Position numbers and translations under genes: made by a program
NCBI GenBank assembly: GCA_014381825.1
Contig: JACNKX010000092.1
Coordinates: forward strand, 97,794-161,793
Reading direction: 5' to 3'
Source: Planctomycetota bacterium
Lineage (GTDB): Bacteria; Planctomycetota; Planctomycetia; Pirellulales; Pirellulaceae
Length of the DNA: 64,000 nucleotides
Notes under the pieces: generated by a model
The model's database searches: none
Seen by the model: only the letters and a program-made list of their open reading frames with translations
Told to the model about the DNA's origin: nothing
Shown: piece after piece, positions 19,282-28,820 of the stretch
Layout of the letters: every line of letters begins with the position of its first letter
Numbering within the stretch: the stretch's first letter is position 1

Positions 19282-21375
19282 TCAATACGTCCACGTCGCA
19301 ACGCCGTAAACGCTACGTTCAACTTCTGTCCCGATATCGCCAGTGAACGGATCGCCTATAAACTCAGGGTGGTGATTGTCGAGCAAGTTGCGACCGACGA
19401 GGGATAGTTCAAGCTGGTCGGTCGCCTGCCACCCCAGTCGTGCATCCAGTTCCAGATAGCTTGGAATTGGTACGCCCTCGAAGCTGATTGCGTCGACGTA
19501 GCGCAACATCAAGTCGAACTGCACATCGCAACGAATATCCCCGGACAGCCACAGATAGGCTTGATTCTTCGGAGTGGCATCTGCATCGCGATTGGTGGAC
19601 GAATTCTGGAGTTCAACACGCTGGAAGCTGTAATTCGCGGACAGCCGCCAACAATCGTTAATCGCATAGTTACCTGTCAATTCGATCCCGTATGAGTGGC
19701 CGTCCGTGTTGTTGTTAAACGTCGAGACTCCTGGAGCCATAGGTACAGGTGCCGTCGCGATCAGATCGTTGTATTGGTTGAAATAGGTTGCGACATCCCA
19801 CGAAAACGACTCGCTCGGCTGAGACCGGTAACCCAACTCGTAGGCCAGCAAGTCCTCGGATTGAATATTTCGATTACCCAAGAGTAAATCACCTGACAGT
19901 AGCAGTATCCCGAGATCGTCAGCCGTCCGCGTCGGTCGTCGGATCGCTCGCGAGACGGCACCCCAGATTGCCTCGCGTTCATTGGGCTGCCAGACGATCC
20001 GACCGCTAGGTTGATATTCAAAGCCGGTGAACGAGTTCCCATCGAACTTCGAACCGACGGTAAAGTAGAGTTCGTCTTCAAGCAGTGTGATCTCGTCCTG
20101 AACGAATCCACTGACGACGCCCACGGCCCGCCGCAATGGCGATGAGAACAAGAACGGGGCGGTCTGCGCCAAGCGATCCTTGCTCGTCTGATATCCCGCT
20201 CCCCAAATGACGTTGTGATTTCGTCCCATCAGAAAACGATGCTGGAAGTCAAAGTCAGCCGTTTCGCGATCTTCCGAGAAAGTAAATGCTCGCCGGACGG
20301 TGCGGTCAAAGTAACTTTGGAAGGAGAAGCTGGAACCCTCACCTAACTGCCGAGTCCAACGCAACAATACATTTTGCCCGTTGACCCGATCATCGAAGTC
20401 GCTAACACCGACCCCAGGCACTACGGTAGGCGTCAGACTTGGGTGGGCCAAAGGAAGTACCTGGCGTGTGCCTACCGTGCCGTTGTAGAAGTCGCCTTGA
20501 AAGGTTACTTCGTCGCTGCAGGTGGGCGTCCAATCCATTCGAAAGCCGCCTCGCCCTTGTCGCCAATCGTCGCTGACTCTTCCCGGTAACGGGGGCAGTC
20601 CCGGGAACGTGCTAAGCGGTCCCGTGAAACCATTGTCGCGATCCGCGTACTTGCCATAGGCCCGCCAGCTCAATTCGTCATTCACGTGTCCGCCAACACG
20701 ACCGCTGGCAAAAGCGCGTTCTTCCTTACCGCCGCCGGCAGCAACGAGCGCACCCGTCGAATCACGACTGTGCTTTGTCAGAATGTTGATCACTCCGTTT
20801 ACCGCATTGGCTCCCCATACGGTCGCCCCCGGACCGCGTACAACCTCAATTCGCTCGACGTCTTCGAGCATCACGTCTTGAGCATCCCAATAAGTTCCGC
20901 CAAACAGGGGCGTGTAGACGACGCGGCCGTCGATTTGCACGAGCAGCTTGTTGGCATAGCGGCTGTTGAAACCGCGAATCGAGATTGCCCACTTGTTGGC
21001 GTCGATGCGAGCGACTTGCAGTCCCGGCACCATCCGCAAGACCTCTGGCAAGGTGCGAGCACCCGAACGACGAATCATGTCCTGGGTAACGACAAAGACA
21101 GCTGCTGGTGTCTTCCCGACAGTACTCTCCTGGCGAGACACGGTTGTTACGATTTGTTCGAGTGCCGGCGCGGAGACTCGCGTCTGCGTTAGCTCTTCAA
21201 GGCTCAACTCGAGAAGGCCCTCAAGTGAATCGATATCGGAATCGACATCATCGTCCGCGGCATTCACCGGGGGCGGATCTAAGGAATTCACCGTTCCGTC
21301 CTGTGCGAGACTTGCCGTCGCTACACATGTGGCAAGAAAGGTGGCAACTCCCCAGCGGCAAATGAATCCGTTCAT
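19282..21375 (-). CDS. TonB-dependent outer-membrane receptor
   Basis: 697 aa. Signal peptide, then an acidic segment with 'LLELSLEELTQTRVSAPA', a pre-plug sequence I know from TonB receptors found near YfiR genes. The plug domain (about 70-190) is clear: 'AVFVVTQDMIRRSGARTLPEVLRMVPG', 'WAISIRGFNSRYANKLLVQIDG', 'IEVVRGPGATVWGANAVNG'. The rest is a beta-barrel ending in 'VYGVATWTY' with a C-terminal aromatic residue. Ligand unknown; closest in feel to siderophore/vitamin receptors of the Fiu/CirA type. First gene of the receptor-YfiR-kinase operon. ATG at 21375 in an AAA-rich context with only a weak ribosome-binding site. Confidence 0.93.
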   Translation of the reverse strand: MNGFICRWGVATFLATCVATASLAQDGTVNSLDPPPVNAADDDVDSDIDSLEGLLELSLEELTQTRVSAPALEQIVTTVSRQESTVGKTPAAVFVVTQDMIRRSGARTLPEVLRMVPGLQVARIDANKWAISIRGFNSRYANKLLVQIDGRVVYTPLFGGTYWDAQDVMLEDVERIEVVRGPGATVWGANAVNGVINILTKHSRDSTGALVAAGGGKEERAFASGRVGGHVNDELSWRAYGKYADRDNGFTGPLSTFPGLPPLPGRVSDDWRQGRGGFRMDWTPTCSDEVTFQGDFYNGTVGTRQVLPLAHPSLTPTVVPGVGVSDFDDRVNGQNVLLRWTRQLGEGSSFSFQSYFDRTVRRAFTFSEDRETADFDFQHRFLMGRNHNVIWGAGYQTSKDRLAQTAPFLFSSPLRRAVGVVSGFVQDEITLLEDELYFTVGSKFDGNSFTGFEYQPSGRIVWQPNEREAIWGAVSRAIRRPTRTADDLGILLLSGDLLLGNRNIQSEDLLAYELGYRSQPSESFSWDVATYFNQYNDLIATAPVPMAPGVSTFNNNTDGHSYGIELTGNYAINDCWRLSANYSFQRVELQNSSTNRDADATPKNQAYLWLSGDIRCDVQFDLMLRYVDAISFEGVPIPSYLELDARLGWQATDQLELSLVGRNLLDNHHPEFIGDPFTGDIGTEVERSVYGVATWTY

Positions 21376-21652
21376 TTTTTAAACTCATTGATAGCGTTAT
21401 GTTGAACCGATGTGCTGCACGCGAACTCGCTGCTACCCAAATTGAACAGACAGCTTGCCCCCGAAATCGCCGCATTCGGTTCGATCAGAATTCAAAATCT
21501 CTCGCATAAGGTCGTATCGGGAGTATCTACGGATCTCATGAAGCAATTCAGCGGGATGCGGGTCGCCACGATCCGCCGTAACGATGGCGCAAACTTTAAC
21601 GGCAGCATTTACTCCGCTAAGGATGCTTACTGTGCAGAAGTGGGACGCCAAC
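21376..21652. other. Intergenic region 5' of the TonB receptor operon
   Basis: About 280 bases between the receptor start and the hairpin after the upstream gene. It must hold the promoter of the receptor-YfiR-kinase operon. I looked for a cobalamin or GEMM-type riboswitch core and for a Fur-like palindrome and could not support either. Short open frames here have no ribosome-binding site and are not called. Confidence 0.4.
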
Positions 21653-21685
21653 TTGCGGTAGCCCACTAGTACTGGGCTACCGCAA
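21653..21685 (-). terminator. Perfect 12-bp inverted repeat after the PA14/malectin gene
   Basis: Arms 21653-21664 (TTGCGGTAGCCC) and 21674-21685 are exact inverse complements around a 9-base loop. It begins 4 bases after the stop codon at 21689. There is no T-run on the minus strand after the stem, so it may be a factor-independent barrier or a 3'-protecting hairpin rather than a standard terminator. Confidence 0.6.
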
Positions 21686-21688
21686 ATC

Positions 21689-24004
21689 TTACCGCACTTG
21701 CTTGATACGGATGGCATTCAGGATCGTCGACGCGCCCTTGCTGGTCGCTTGGAACTGAAGGTCCAAGCGTCCGTCTTTAACCGCCACGCCTCGGATCGGA
21801 TAAACCATCGGCTTCGCAAAACCGCCAGAAACACGCAGTAGATCGAAGTTCGCAGCAACAACGCGCTGCTCGACAGCGATCGCAAACTGACGGCTAGTTG
21901 GCGTCGTGGACCAATACTCGCAGAAGTACAAAGTCACGTCATAAGTTCCATCCGGAACGACCGCTCGAAATGCTGTGACGCCTCGCAGCGCGGAGCCTTG
22001 AACTTTGTTGGCGATCAAGTCTTCCGTAACGCTTCGGCCCCCTTCATGCCCGAAAGTGTCGTTGTCGTAGAATTTTGAGGCCAGCCAACGTGTACCGTCC
22101 GGCGCTGTGAACTCGCCGCCACCGAGATTCACCGATAGTGAGTACAGCGATTGTTCAATGCCCGCCAGTTCTTCGGAACGCGCGGCCAGACTTGGATCAG
22201 GAGCTGACGTTGCGAGTACGCGAAATCGCCCCAAGCCTTCTCTTTGATTCAACTCGAGGTGAACGGTCGCGCCGCTGTCTCGCGAGACCGGATCTTCAAC
22301 AATCAGGATTGCAGCAGATGCTTTGCCACGACCCGATACCCGCCACAACGTCTTCTCATCGCCATCGATAATGCGGCGAACGTCGTTTCCTTCGCCATCC
22401 GCCGCCGAGGCGAATTTCACGGGCTCAACAACTTCCGGCGCGTCGCGGTTGGCCGTAAACGCAGTTATCTCGCCGAGAGTAAACCGTCCGCCGACGCCGC
22501 GCCCCGGTCCTGACGCGGGGAAACTCTCGTTCGGAATCGCCTCGACTTGAAGCGCGGTGATGGTCTCGATCTCAGTCTCGAACGTTAACCGATAGGTGTC
22601 GTCGCTGCGCGGAGAACCCGATGCCACGATTTGCCCACCTTCGACCAACGCTAACTTCGTTCCCGATGAAGCCTTCGCGGACATCGGAGTTAGCACGACA
22701 AACTCAGATTCGTGCCGCGGTGCAATACGATGCTGCACGGAGCAGCAAGCACCTGGAATCGGCTTCTCTTCCGTGCCGTCCGGCAACTTCCAACCGATGC
22801 TGAGATAATCCCGCCCCGTGCTTTCTTTGTGAAACGCTTCGAAGTAGTAAGCCTGATCTGCCAGCAGCTCGATCGCCGTCTTCGGTTCCACGCGGCGCTT
22901 ATTCTCAGGTGTCGCGTCGGTGCTGACGTAAAGCCATCCTTCTGCATTCGCACGAATCGAGAATTCGTAACTGCCGGACGTCGGCGGATGCAGATAACCG
23001 CGAAGCCGTTGCCCGTACTGATCGCCGAAGTCCTCAGAAGTCTCAAACCGATCGATCGTTTCTGTCTGATCCGGCTCTGGATGCTCCGCCACGTACAGGA
23101 TAAACTCCTCGACTTTGTTGCCGACTACTTCATTCCATACCTCTCGCAGCAGCCCGCCGCGACCAACCGCTTGAACCTCCTCGCGAGTCGCCGACAACTC
23201 GCCCCTGGACTTCAGGACTTTCGGCTCTTCTCCAGACTCTGGCGTTCCAACGGGAATAGGCTCGTCGCTAAGTTCTAGAATAGGTTCTTTCGCGCTTGGT
23301 TCCACGGCGCGCCCTGCCTTGACGCTTGATTGATCTGAGTCCGACTCTTTATCTTCGAATTCCGGCAGCAATGGCTCTGGCTCAGCCGGTTTTGGGATGA
23401 TTGTTTCAACGTCGGACGAGCGTGTATCGGGACTGAAGGCTTCGTCCTCTGTTGTACTTTGGGTGACTTCGATCGGTCTCCGCACTTCCGAAGTATTTGC
23501 GACGCGCTTCTCGCTGTCGGAATCGCCACGAAACATCAAAACGCCAAGACCGCCTGCCGCGATCAGTACGATCGCTAGTCCAGCGGCCATTAACGGTAAA
23601 GGCAGACGAGAAGGCTTGAGTCGGCGACGCACTTCCGTTCGATTCGTTGCCACAACGGGCGCTGCCTTTACCGCCGTCAGTGGCTTGGTCGTCTGTGCAG
23701 GAGTTTTGTTGGGAGTCCCCGTCCCGCCAGCGCGAAGCCCAGCATCATACGCCTGTTTGTGCGCGGCAATCAGCAAACATCGTTTGGCGGCCGATAACTC
23801 GTCGACGACGCGCCGAGCGTGTCTTCGCTGTTCGACGGTCGCGACATCACGAACGTACTTCAGCAAGCGATCCGCGGCACCTTCGATCGCATCGAGGTCG
23901 TCTTCAAACGGCTCAAGGCCAAGCAAGCGATAATAGTTGGCCGGCTGTTCGCGCGACGGTATGCCCAGCCACTTGTGATAAGGATCAAACCCATCCGACA
24001 TCAC
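21689..24004 (-). CDS. Planctomycetal multidomain membrane protein: J-like N-domain, TM, PA14, discoidin-like, malectin
   Basis: 771 aa. Residues 1-95 form the 'FDPYHKWLGIP...NYYRLLGL...AYDAGL' module, with a DnaJ-like helical pattern but no HPD motif. A single TM helix lies at 135-157, so the N-domain is cytoplasmic and the rest is outside. After an acidic linker come a PA14-like domain (about 285-430; 'GYLHPPTSGSYEFSIRANAEGWLYVS'), a region like F5/8 discoidin domains (about 480-600), and a malectin domain (615-771; 'VNLGGG', 'GTYDVTLYFCEYW', 'ILNAIRIKQV'). These bind carbohydrate, so the protein may sense or hold glycans and pass this to the cytoplasmic module. Start is the first of two adjacent ATGs. 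Role unproven. Confidence 0.8.
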   Translation of the reverse strand: MMSDGFDPYHKWLGIPSREQPANYYRLLGLEPFEDDLDAIEGAADRLLKYVRDVATVEQRRHARRVVDELSAAKRCLLIAAHKQAYDAGLRAGGTGTPNKTPAQTTKPLTAVKAAPVVATNRTEVRRRLKPSRLPLPLMAAGLAIVLIAAGGLGVLMFRGDSDSEKRVANTSEVRRPIEVTQSTTEDEAFSPDTRSSDVETIIPKPAEPEPLLPEFEDKESDSDQSSVKAGRAVEPSAKEPILELSDEPIPVGTPESGEEPKVLKSRGELSATREEVQAVGRGGLLREVWNEVVGNKVEEFILYVAEHPEPDQTETIDRFETSEDFGDQYGQRLRGYLHPPTSGSYEFSIRANAEGWLYVSTDATPENKRRVEPKTAIELLADQAYYFEAFHKESTGRDYLSIGWKLPDGTEEKPIPGACCSVQHRIAPRHESEFVVLTPMSAKASSGTKLALVEGGQIVASGSPRSDDTYRLTFETEIETITALQVEAIPNESFPASGPGRGVGGRFTLGEITAFTANRDAPEVVEPVKFASAADGEGNDVRRIIDGDEKTLWRVSGRGKASAAILIVEDPVSRDSGATVHLELNQREGLGRFRVLATSAPDPSLAARSEELAGIEQSLYSLSVNLGGGEFTAPDGTRWLASKFYDNDTFGHEGGRSVTEDLIANKVQGSALRGVTAFRAVVPDGTYDVTLYFCEYWSTTPTSRQFAIAVEQRVVAANFDLLRVSGGFAKPMVYPIRGVAVKDGRLDLQFQATSKGASTILNAIRIKQVR

Positions 24005-24121
24005 TACCCCCTTTTCTAAGCGAAGCGGTAGTGATTGTTTTAGCAGAGGGATTCCGCGGAATCCAACAAAATTTCGAGAGGTTATTTCACCGCTTACGAT
24101 TTCGCATGGGGCACACCAGGA

Positions 24122-27100
24122 CTACTTGCCGGCGACAAGTTGCGCTTGAGCTTTGGAGCCAGGAGCAGGAATCAGCTCCACGCGAAGCGGCGTTTTGCGC
24201 GATTCACGATCAACCGAGAGCGTCAGTCGATGGCGGCCTCGATTCAACTCCAACGTCACATCGCCGGTAAGCGGTGTCGGTTTTGAATCGACCCAGAGCG
24301 AGAGTGCGTCGATCGAATTGAAACGAAAACCGATCGCTCCACTCGTCGAGACTTCTAGATCGAAATCGACAAAAGTCGTTTGCGGCGTCTCGCGATGTGG
24401 CTTCAGCTGGGGTAGACCGTCAAGTGGAAGGTCACCGCCGACCCGACTATACGCCGACTCCCAGGTCAACGCAGGGTCCTCCGTCGCAGCAATGTCATAG
24501 CTCGTTCGATTCAATCGGTGATGTCCTTCTTGCGTCCATGTTAGCGCCCGCCAGCGCCGCACGACCTGGGCGCTTCCAACGGCAAAATCACCGACCTTGC
24601 CGACCTCGGAGAGGAATCGCACGAGATCAACCAACTCGTCGCGCGTCAGCTGGTCGACGGAACCATCGGGCATCAGCGAACGACCGTCTTTCTTCTCTTC
24701 GATCGAGCTGGTTGGGATCGTTAGCTCACGATCTTCCGCGTCGCGAAGCACCACCTCGGTATCATTCTGACGAATCGGAATCCCCGAAACGACTCGCCCA
24801 TCGTCCGTCGCAATCACGAGCGAATGGAAGTTCTCTTTTAACTTACTGTTGGGCGTGATTAGCGATTGGACGAGGTAGTCGACTTGAGCGCTCGCGCCAA
24901 CACTGATCAAATCCGGTCCAACGCGGCCACCTGCACCGGCGATCGCGTGACACTTGGCGCACTGAAGTTCTTTGCGGCGATAAATGGCTTCGCCGCGATG
25001 CGCGTTGCCGTTCGAGGCGACTTCCGCGACTAGCTCCTCCAACAGCTTGGGCGTCAACTTCCAGCCAGCCTCGGATAATCCGCCCGCCTTCTGAATTGCG
25101 GCGATCAGTTCAGGTGACTGTTGGCTGCCGGATCGAACAGCACGCAACGTTCGCTTTGCAGCATCGACACTGAGTTTGCCGTCCGCCAAAGCGGTCGTTA
25201 GCTCCGCAGGGCCATTCTTGCGTCCGAGGAGTACTGTCAGCACCAGCGAAGGATCAATTCCTTCAGGGAGTCTACCGAGTAATTCGACAGCGCGCTTTGC
25301 GGCGTTTCTGGGAGCAATCACGGACAGACTTCGTACTGCACGAAGTTGGTCGTCGAAGTTGTCGAGCATCGCGAGTTGGTTCAAGGTCTTAACGCCTTCT
25401 GATCCACCAAGCGAGGTGACAGCATCAATCGCCGCATCACGTTCGTTTCGATTTGCAGTCGTGTCTAGCGCCAAGTTCGAGACAGCATCACGAAGTGACT
25501 CCTGTTTCCACACGCCCGCTGCCCGCAGACCTGCCGCCCGCAGTCGCAGATGCTGCGTTGCAATTAGCTCCTTCAATGCGCCAAGATTTCCCGCTGGAAT
25601 GACTTTACGCTGAATCGTTGTTGCAACAAGCGCTTCGAGCAATGTTGCTTTTGTCTCGGTCGAGAGCTTCGATTCAGCACTGCTGGCCATTGCGAAGACT
25701 TTTCCTAACTCGTCCGCTCCTCCCAACGTCGCGATCAAAGTAAGAACATTCGTCGCGCGATCGTCAGCGACTTTGCCTTGTGCGACCAGTTGCAATAATG
25801 GAGCGACAACGGTCGGCGAATCGACGGCCTTAAGCGCGAAGGTCAGTCGAGTGATGTCGCCGTCAAAAACGCGTTCGCCGTCCATTACGGCAGGTAACCA
25901 ATGTGATTCCAACTCGCGCATCGTTCGCCATAAGGCGAAGTCCAGAAATCGATCCATGGGGCGGTCGAGCGCTTGAATCGCGGCTTTGGCAGCTTCGCGG
26001 GAAGGAATCTTCTCGAGCGCGCAGACACCTTCAAGTCGCACACGAGGATGTTCATCCCGCACGGCTCGCATGTAGTACTGTAGGGCTTCCCTACCAAGTT
26101 GCTCTTGCCAATCGGACGCAACTCGAACTGCGGCGGCCCGAACTCGATGATCGGTCGAACCAGCAAGTTCTTGTAACAACGATCGGTTGATTCCGCCAAT
26201 CGTTTGATATGACCACAACGCTTCGAGCCGATGGTGCTCGTACTGCGATTCGCTCTTGTCGAGCTTGGTCAGCCACTGGTCTAATGCTGCGACGACTTTG
26301 CCTTTGTCTCGAGTCTTCAGAATCAGCTTCGCGTGTTGCCGATTCCATTCTTCGGGTTGCTTCAACACATCAAGTAACTGCGCGATCGACGCATCCGTCA
26401 GCTTCGGTCGCTTCACAGCCGGTCGTCCTTTGGCGGAGACTCGCCAGATGCGACCGTGGACATGATCGCGTCGTGGATCACGGAAGTCGACTTCGCCATG
26501 TTGGATGATCGGGTTGTACCAGTCGGCGATGTAGATCGCGCCGTCGGGTCCCATCTTCACGTCGATCGGGCGAAAGGCGACGTGCGTCGATTTGATGACT
26601 TCAACTTCTTGCCGCGACGCGTAGCCTGCACCGTCTTCGGACAGTACGAATCGGCAAACACGATGGGCTCGAAAGTCATTCGCTACTAAGCTGCCTTGCC
26701 AATCGTCCGGCAAGTGGCGACCACTGACTACCTCCAAGCCACAATGTTTCGGGCTACCCGGATTCAATCCGCTCACGAATCGCTTCGCTCCGGGCGACGT
26801 CACGAACACCGACCCTGGGAAGACGTAGTTGATGCCTTCTCGACCAGCGCCATCCGTAGCAAATGACTGGCCCCAGGCATCGAAGTGGTGCCCCCAAGGA
26901 TTGACCAATCCGTACGAGAGAACATCGAGTTCGAGCGTCTCCGGCCGGAAGCGCCAGATGCCGCCGCCATTCAGCCGCTTCACACCGTACGGCGTTTCGA
27001 CATGGCTGTGGATGTAGATTGACTGATTCATGTACAGACAACCATCGTGACCCCAGCGCAGCGTATGCAAGAGATGGTGCGTATCTTCGGTACCAAATCC

Positions 27101-27601
27101 GGACAGCACGATTCGACGGCGATCGGCTTTACCATCATTGTCTGTGTCGCTCAAATGCAGCACTTCCGTGCTATTGACGACATAGGCACCGCCATCACCG
27201 GGAATCACGCCTGTCGGAATGAGCAAGCCGCCAGCAAAGACCGACGTCGTGTCCGCCGTGCCATCTTGGTCTTTGTCTTCGATGATCAGCACTTTGTCGT
27301 CGGCCTTTTGGCCCGGCATGATATGCGGATAGACAGTGCTGCTTGCAACCCAAAGGCGACCATCCGCATCGAAGTTCATTTGAATCGGTTTCGCGATCAG
27401 CGGATCGGACGCGTAAAGATTCACCTCAAAGCCATCCGCGACGATGAAGGAGCTTCGCTCGATCTCTGGATCGGAATCGGGGATGTCTTTGAGGTCCCGT
27501 TGTGCGTGGACGCGCGCCGTCAATACGCACGTTAGAAGGCAAAAACACAGAGACACGGAGGTCACAGAGTTGGGAGAGGTATTTAAGTTGATAGTATTCA
27601 T
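24122..27601 (-). CDS. PVC-type cytochrome c / HEAT-repeat dehydrogenase
   Basis: 1159 aa secreted protein. Signal peptide ends near TARVHAQ. The N-terminal 400 residues are a beta-propeller of the sorbosone/glucose dehydrogenase-like type ('FDADGRLWVASSTVYPH', 'GPDGAIYIADWYNPI'). A long HEAT-repeat middle follows. A c-type haem site CAKCH lies near residue 880 (24947-24964) with 'GRVGPDLISVGASA' after it, and a beta-rich C-terminal domain resembling a carbohydrate-binding sandwich ends the protein. This architecture is characteristic of Planctomycetes and Verrucomicrobia and is thought to oxidise sugars or polyol substrates in the periplasm; no substrate is known. The DNA for the signal peptide (27541-27575) resembles a dispersed repeat. 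The gene is 82 nt downstream of the SGNH-like gene. Confidence 0.9.
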   Translation of the reverse strand: MNTINLNTSPNSVTSVSLCFCLLTCVLTARVHAQRDLKDIPDSDPEIERSSFIVADGFEVNLYASDPLIAKPIQMNFDADGRLWVASSTVYPHIMPGQKADDKVLIIEDKDQDGTADTTSVFAGGLLIPTGVIPGDGGAYVVNSTEVLHLSDTDNDGKADRRRIVLSGFGTEDTHHLLHTLRWGHDGCLYMNQSIYIHSHVETPYGVKRLNGGGIWRFRPETLELDVLSYGLVNPWGHHFDAWGQSFATDGAGREGINYVFPGSVFVTSPGAKRFVSGLNPGSPKHCGLEVVSGRHLPDDWQGSLVANDFRAHRVCRFVLSEDGAGYASRQEVEVIKSTHVAFRPIDVKMGPDGAIYIADWYNPIIQHGEVDFRDPRRDHVHGRIWRVSAKGRPAVKRPKLTDASIAQLLDVLKQPEEWNRQHAKLILKTRDKGKVVAALDQWLTKLDKSESQYEHHRLEALWSYQTIGGINRSLLQELAGSTDHRVRAAAVRVASDWQEQLGREALQYYMRAVRDEHPRVRLEGVCALEKIPSREAAKAAIQALDRPMDRFLDFALWRTMRELESHWLPAVMDGERVFDGDITRLTFALKAVDSPTVVAPLLQLVAQGKVADDRATNVLTLIATLGGADELGKVFAMASSAESKLSTETKATLLEALVATTIQRKVIPAGNLGALKELIATQHLRLRAAGLRAAGVWKQESLRDAVSNLALDTTANRNERDAAIDAVTSLGGSEGVKTLNQLAMLDNFDDQLRAVRSLSVIAPRNAAKRAVELLGRLPEGIDPSLVLTVLLGRKNGPAELTTALADGKLSVDAAKRTLRAVRSGSQQSPELIAAIQKAGGLSEAGWKLTPKLLEELVAEVASNGNAHRGEAIYRRKELQCAKCHAIAGAGGRVGPDLISVGASAQVDYLVQSLITPNSKLKENFHSLVIATDDGRVVSGIPIRQNDTEVVLRDAEDRELTIPTSSIEEKKDGRSLMPDGSVDQLTRDELVDLVRFLSEVGKVGDFAVGSAQVVRRWRALTWTQEGHHRLNRTSYDIAATEDPALTWESAYSRVGGDLPLDGLPQLKPHRETPQTTFVDFDLEVSTSGAIGFRFNSIDALSLWVDSKPTPLTGDVTLELNRGRHRLTLSVDRESRKTPLRVELIPAPGSKAQAQLVAGK

Positions 27602-27683
27602 AAGGTCCAGTTAACGTTGGTAATGATCGGAAATAACGACGGCGGTATTGGGCGTCGCTCTTCCCTCCGGGTGGATTTCTCAA

Positions 27684-28622
27684 CTATCGGCGTAACGTCT
27701 TCAGCTTCGCGATCACCTTCTCTTGCTCTTCGACCAGCGGATCGAACTGTGGTATCTCGACCGCGTTGTTTCCTTGCTCGTGCTTACGAAACAGGAACAA
27801 GTACGTTTCGTTTTGCGGCCGATAGCGGTAGAAGTACAGCTCGTTCTTCAAGTGGATCGCCGCACGTAGCTTAGTTAAGTGCTCATTGGCTTTGCCAAAG
27901 TCCAATTCTGGCACGTCGACTCCGAGACGCTTTGCAATTTCAAAAGCTGCCAACCGCTTTCCGGATTGCGTGAAGTGAATTCCGTTCTCAGTCACAGGCC
28001 GTTCATTTCGCCTTACATTCTCTTCGACGACGATAAGCAAGTCGAACAGCGAGACGTATTGAGCGTTTCTTTTTACGGCAACTTTGGAGATGGCGTCGCA
28101 ATACGATTTCAGAACTGAGTTGTAGGCTTCCGGCGAAGGAGCGCCGGGCGGTCCAGGTCGATATGCGTAAGGTGATAATAGAACCACGCGTGCCTTCGTA
28201 TCCGCTAGTTGGTTGAGCAACTGATTCAGCCCGTCGATAAAGCGCTGTTGGCCCGCCACTCCCGCGTGGGCTTCGTTTGCTCCGTAGCAGATCGCCAACA
28301 CGGTTGGCTTCGCTTCTTTGACATCCTTGATCAATCGGGCAAAACCGTCTGCTTGCGTGCCGAACAGCGCCCGCGACTCGCCCCACACGGTATCGCCGCT
28401 CCAGCCCAGGTTGCGGAATGTGATGTGCTTGTCAGGATGAGCAACCGTCAGCAGTGTTTCCAAGTAACCGAACTGCTGCATTCGCTCGACAAATGTCCCG
28501 CCGACAAAGACGACTCGATCGCCGTCCTGCAGATCCAGTGGAGCCGATTGGGCGAGGGGCAGAGTTCCCGCCAGCAACAGAAATGCGGCAAGGGCAGATT
28601 GCGGATGCAATGCACGAATCAC
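27684..28622 (-). CDS. Secreted SGNH/GDSL-fold protein with altered catalytic residues
   Basis: 312 aa. Signal peptide (ALAAFLLLAGTLPLAQSA). The fold is given by 'GDRVVFVGGTFVERMQ' (block I), 'RNLGWSGDTVWGESR' (block II), 'LAICYGANEAH' (block III) and 'VTENGIHFTQSGKRLAAFE' (block V). In block I the usual G-D-S is G41-G42-T43, so the nucleophile serine is replaced by threonine; in block V the Asp of DxxH is Asn. It may be inactive, use Thr, or bind without hydrolysis. Located directly upstream of the cytochrome c gene on the same strand, a pairing that fits polysaccharide degradation, but this is only contextual. Confidence 0.82.
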   Translation of the reverse strand: MIRALHPQSALAAFLLLAGTLPLAQSAPLDLQDGDRVVFVGGTFVERMQQFGYLETLLTVAHPDKHITFRNLGWSGDTVWGESRALFGTQADGFARLIKDVKEAKPTVLAICYGANEAHAGVAGQQRFIDGLNQLLNQLADTKARVVLLSPYAYRPGPPGAPSPEAYNSVLKSYCDAISKVAVKRNAQYVSLFDLLIVVEENVRRNERPVTENGIHFTQSGKRLAAFEIAKRLGVDVPELDFGKANEHLTKLRAAIHLKNELYFYRYRPQNETYLFLFRKHEQGNNAVEIPQFDPLVEEQEKVIAKLKTLRR

Positions 28623-28820
28623 GAGAAATGTCTCCAGGGTTAATGCCCGCGAACAATAGAAAGCGAGGACTGGACGATCCTTGAGCTCTTAAGATGAACC
28701 GCAATGATACTTGAGTCGCCGTTGAGTTTCCATGATCGAACACACTTCTACCGATCAAACCCATGTCCGTTTAGAATTGAAGAATCAACCTGAAGGAGCG
28801 CCAGAAGGAGCGGGAGCGAA

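Noticed and set aside
21376..21652. Riboswitch (cobalamin or c-di-GMP) upstream of the TonB receptor
   Set aside because: No conserved core could be found on the minus strand.
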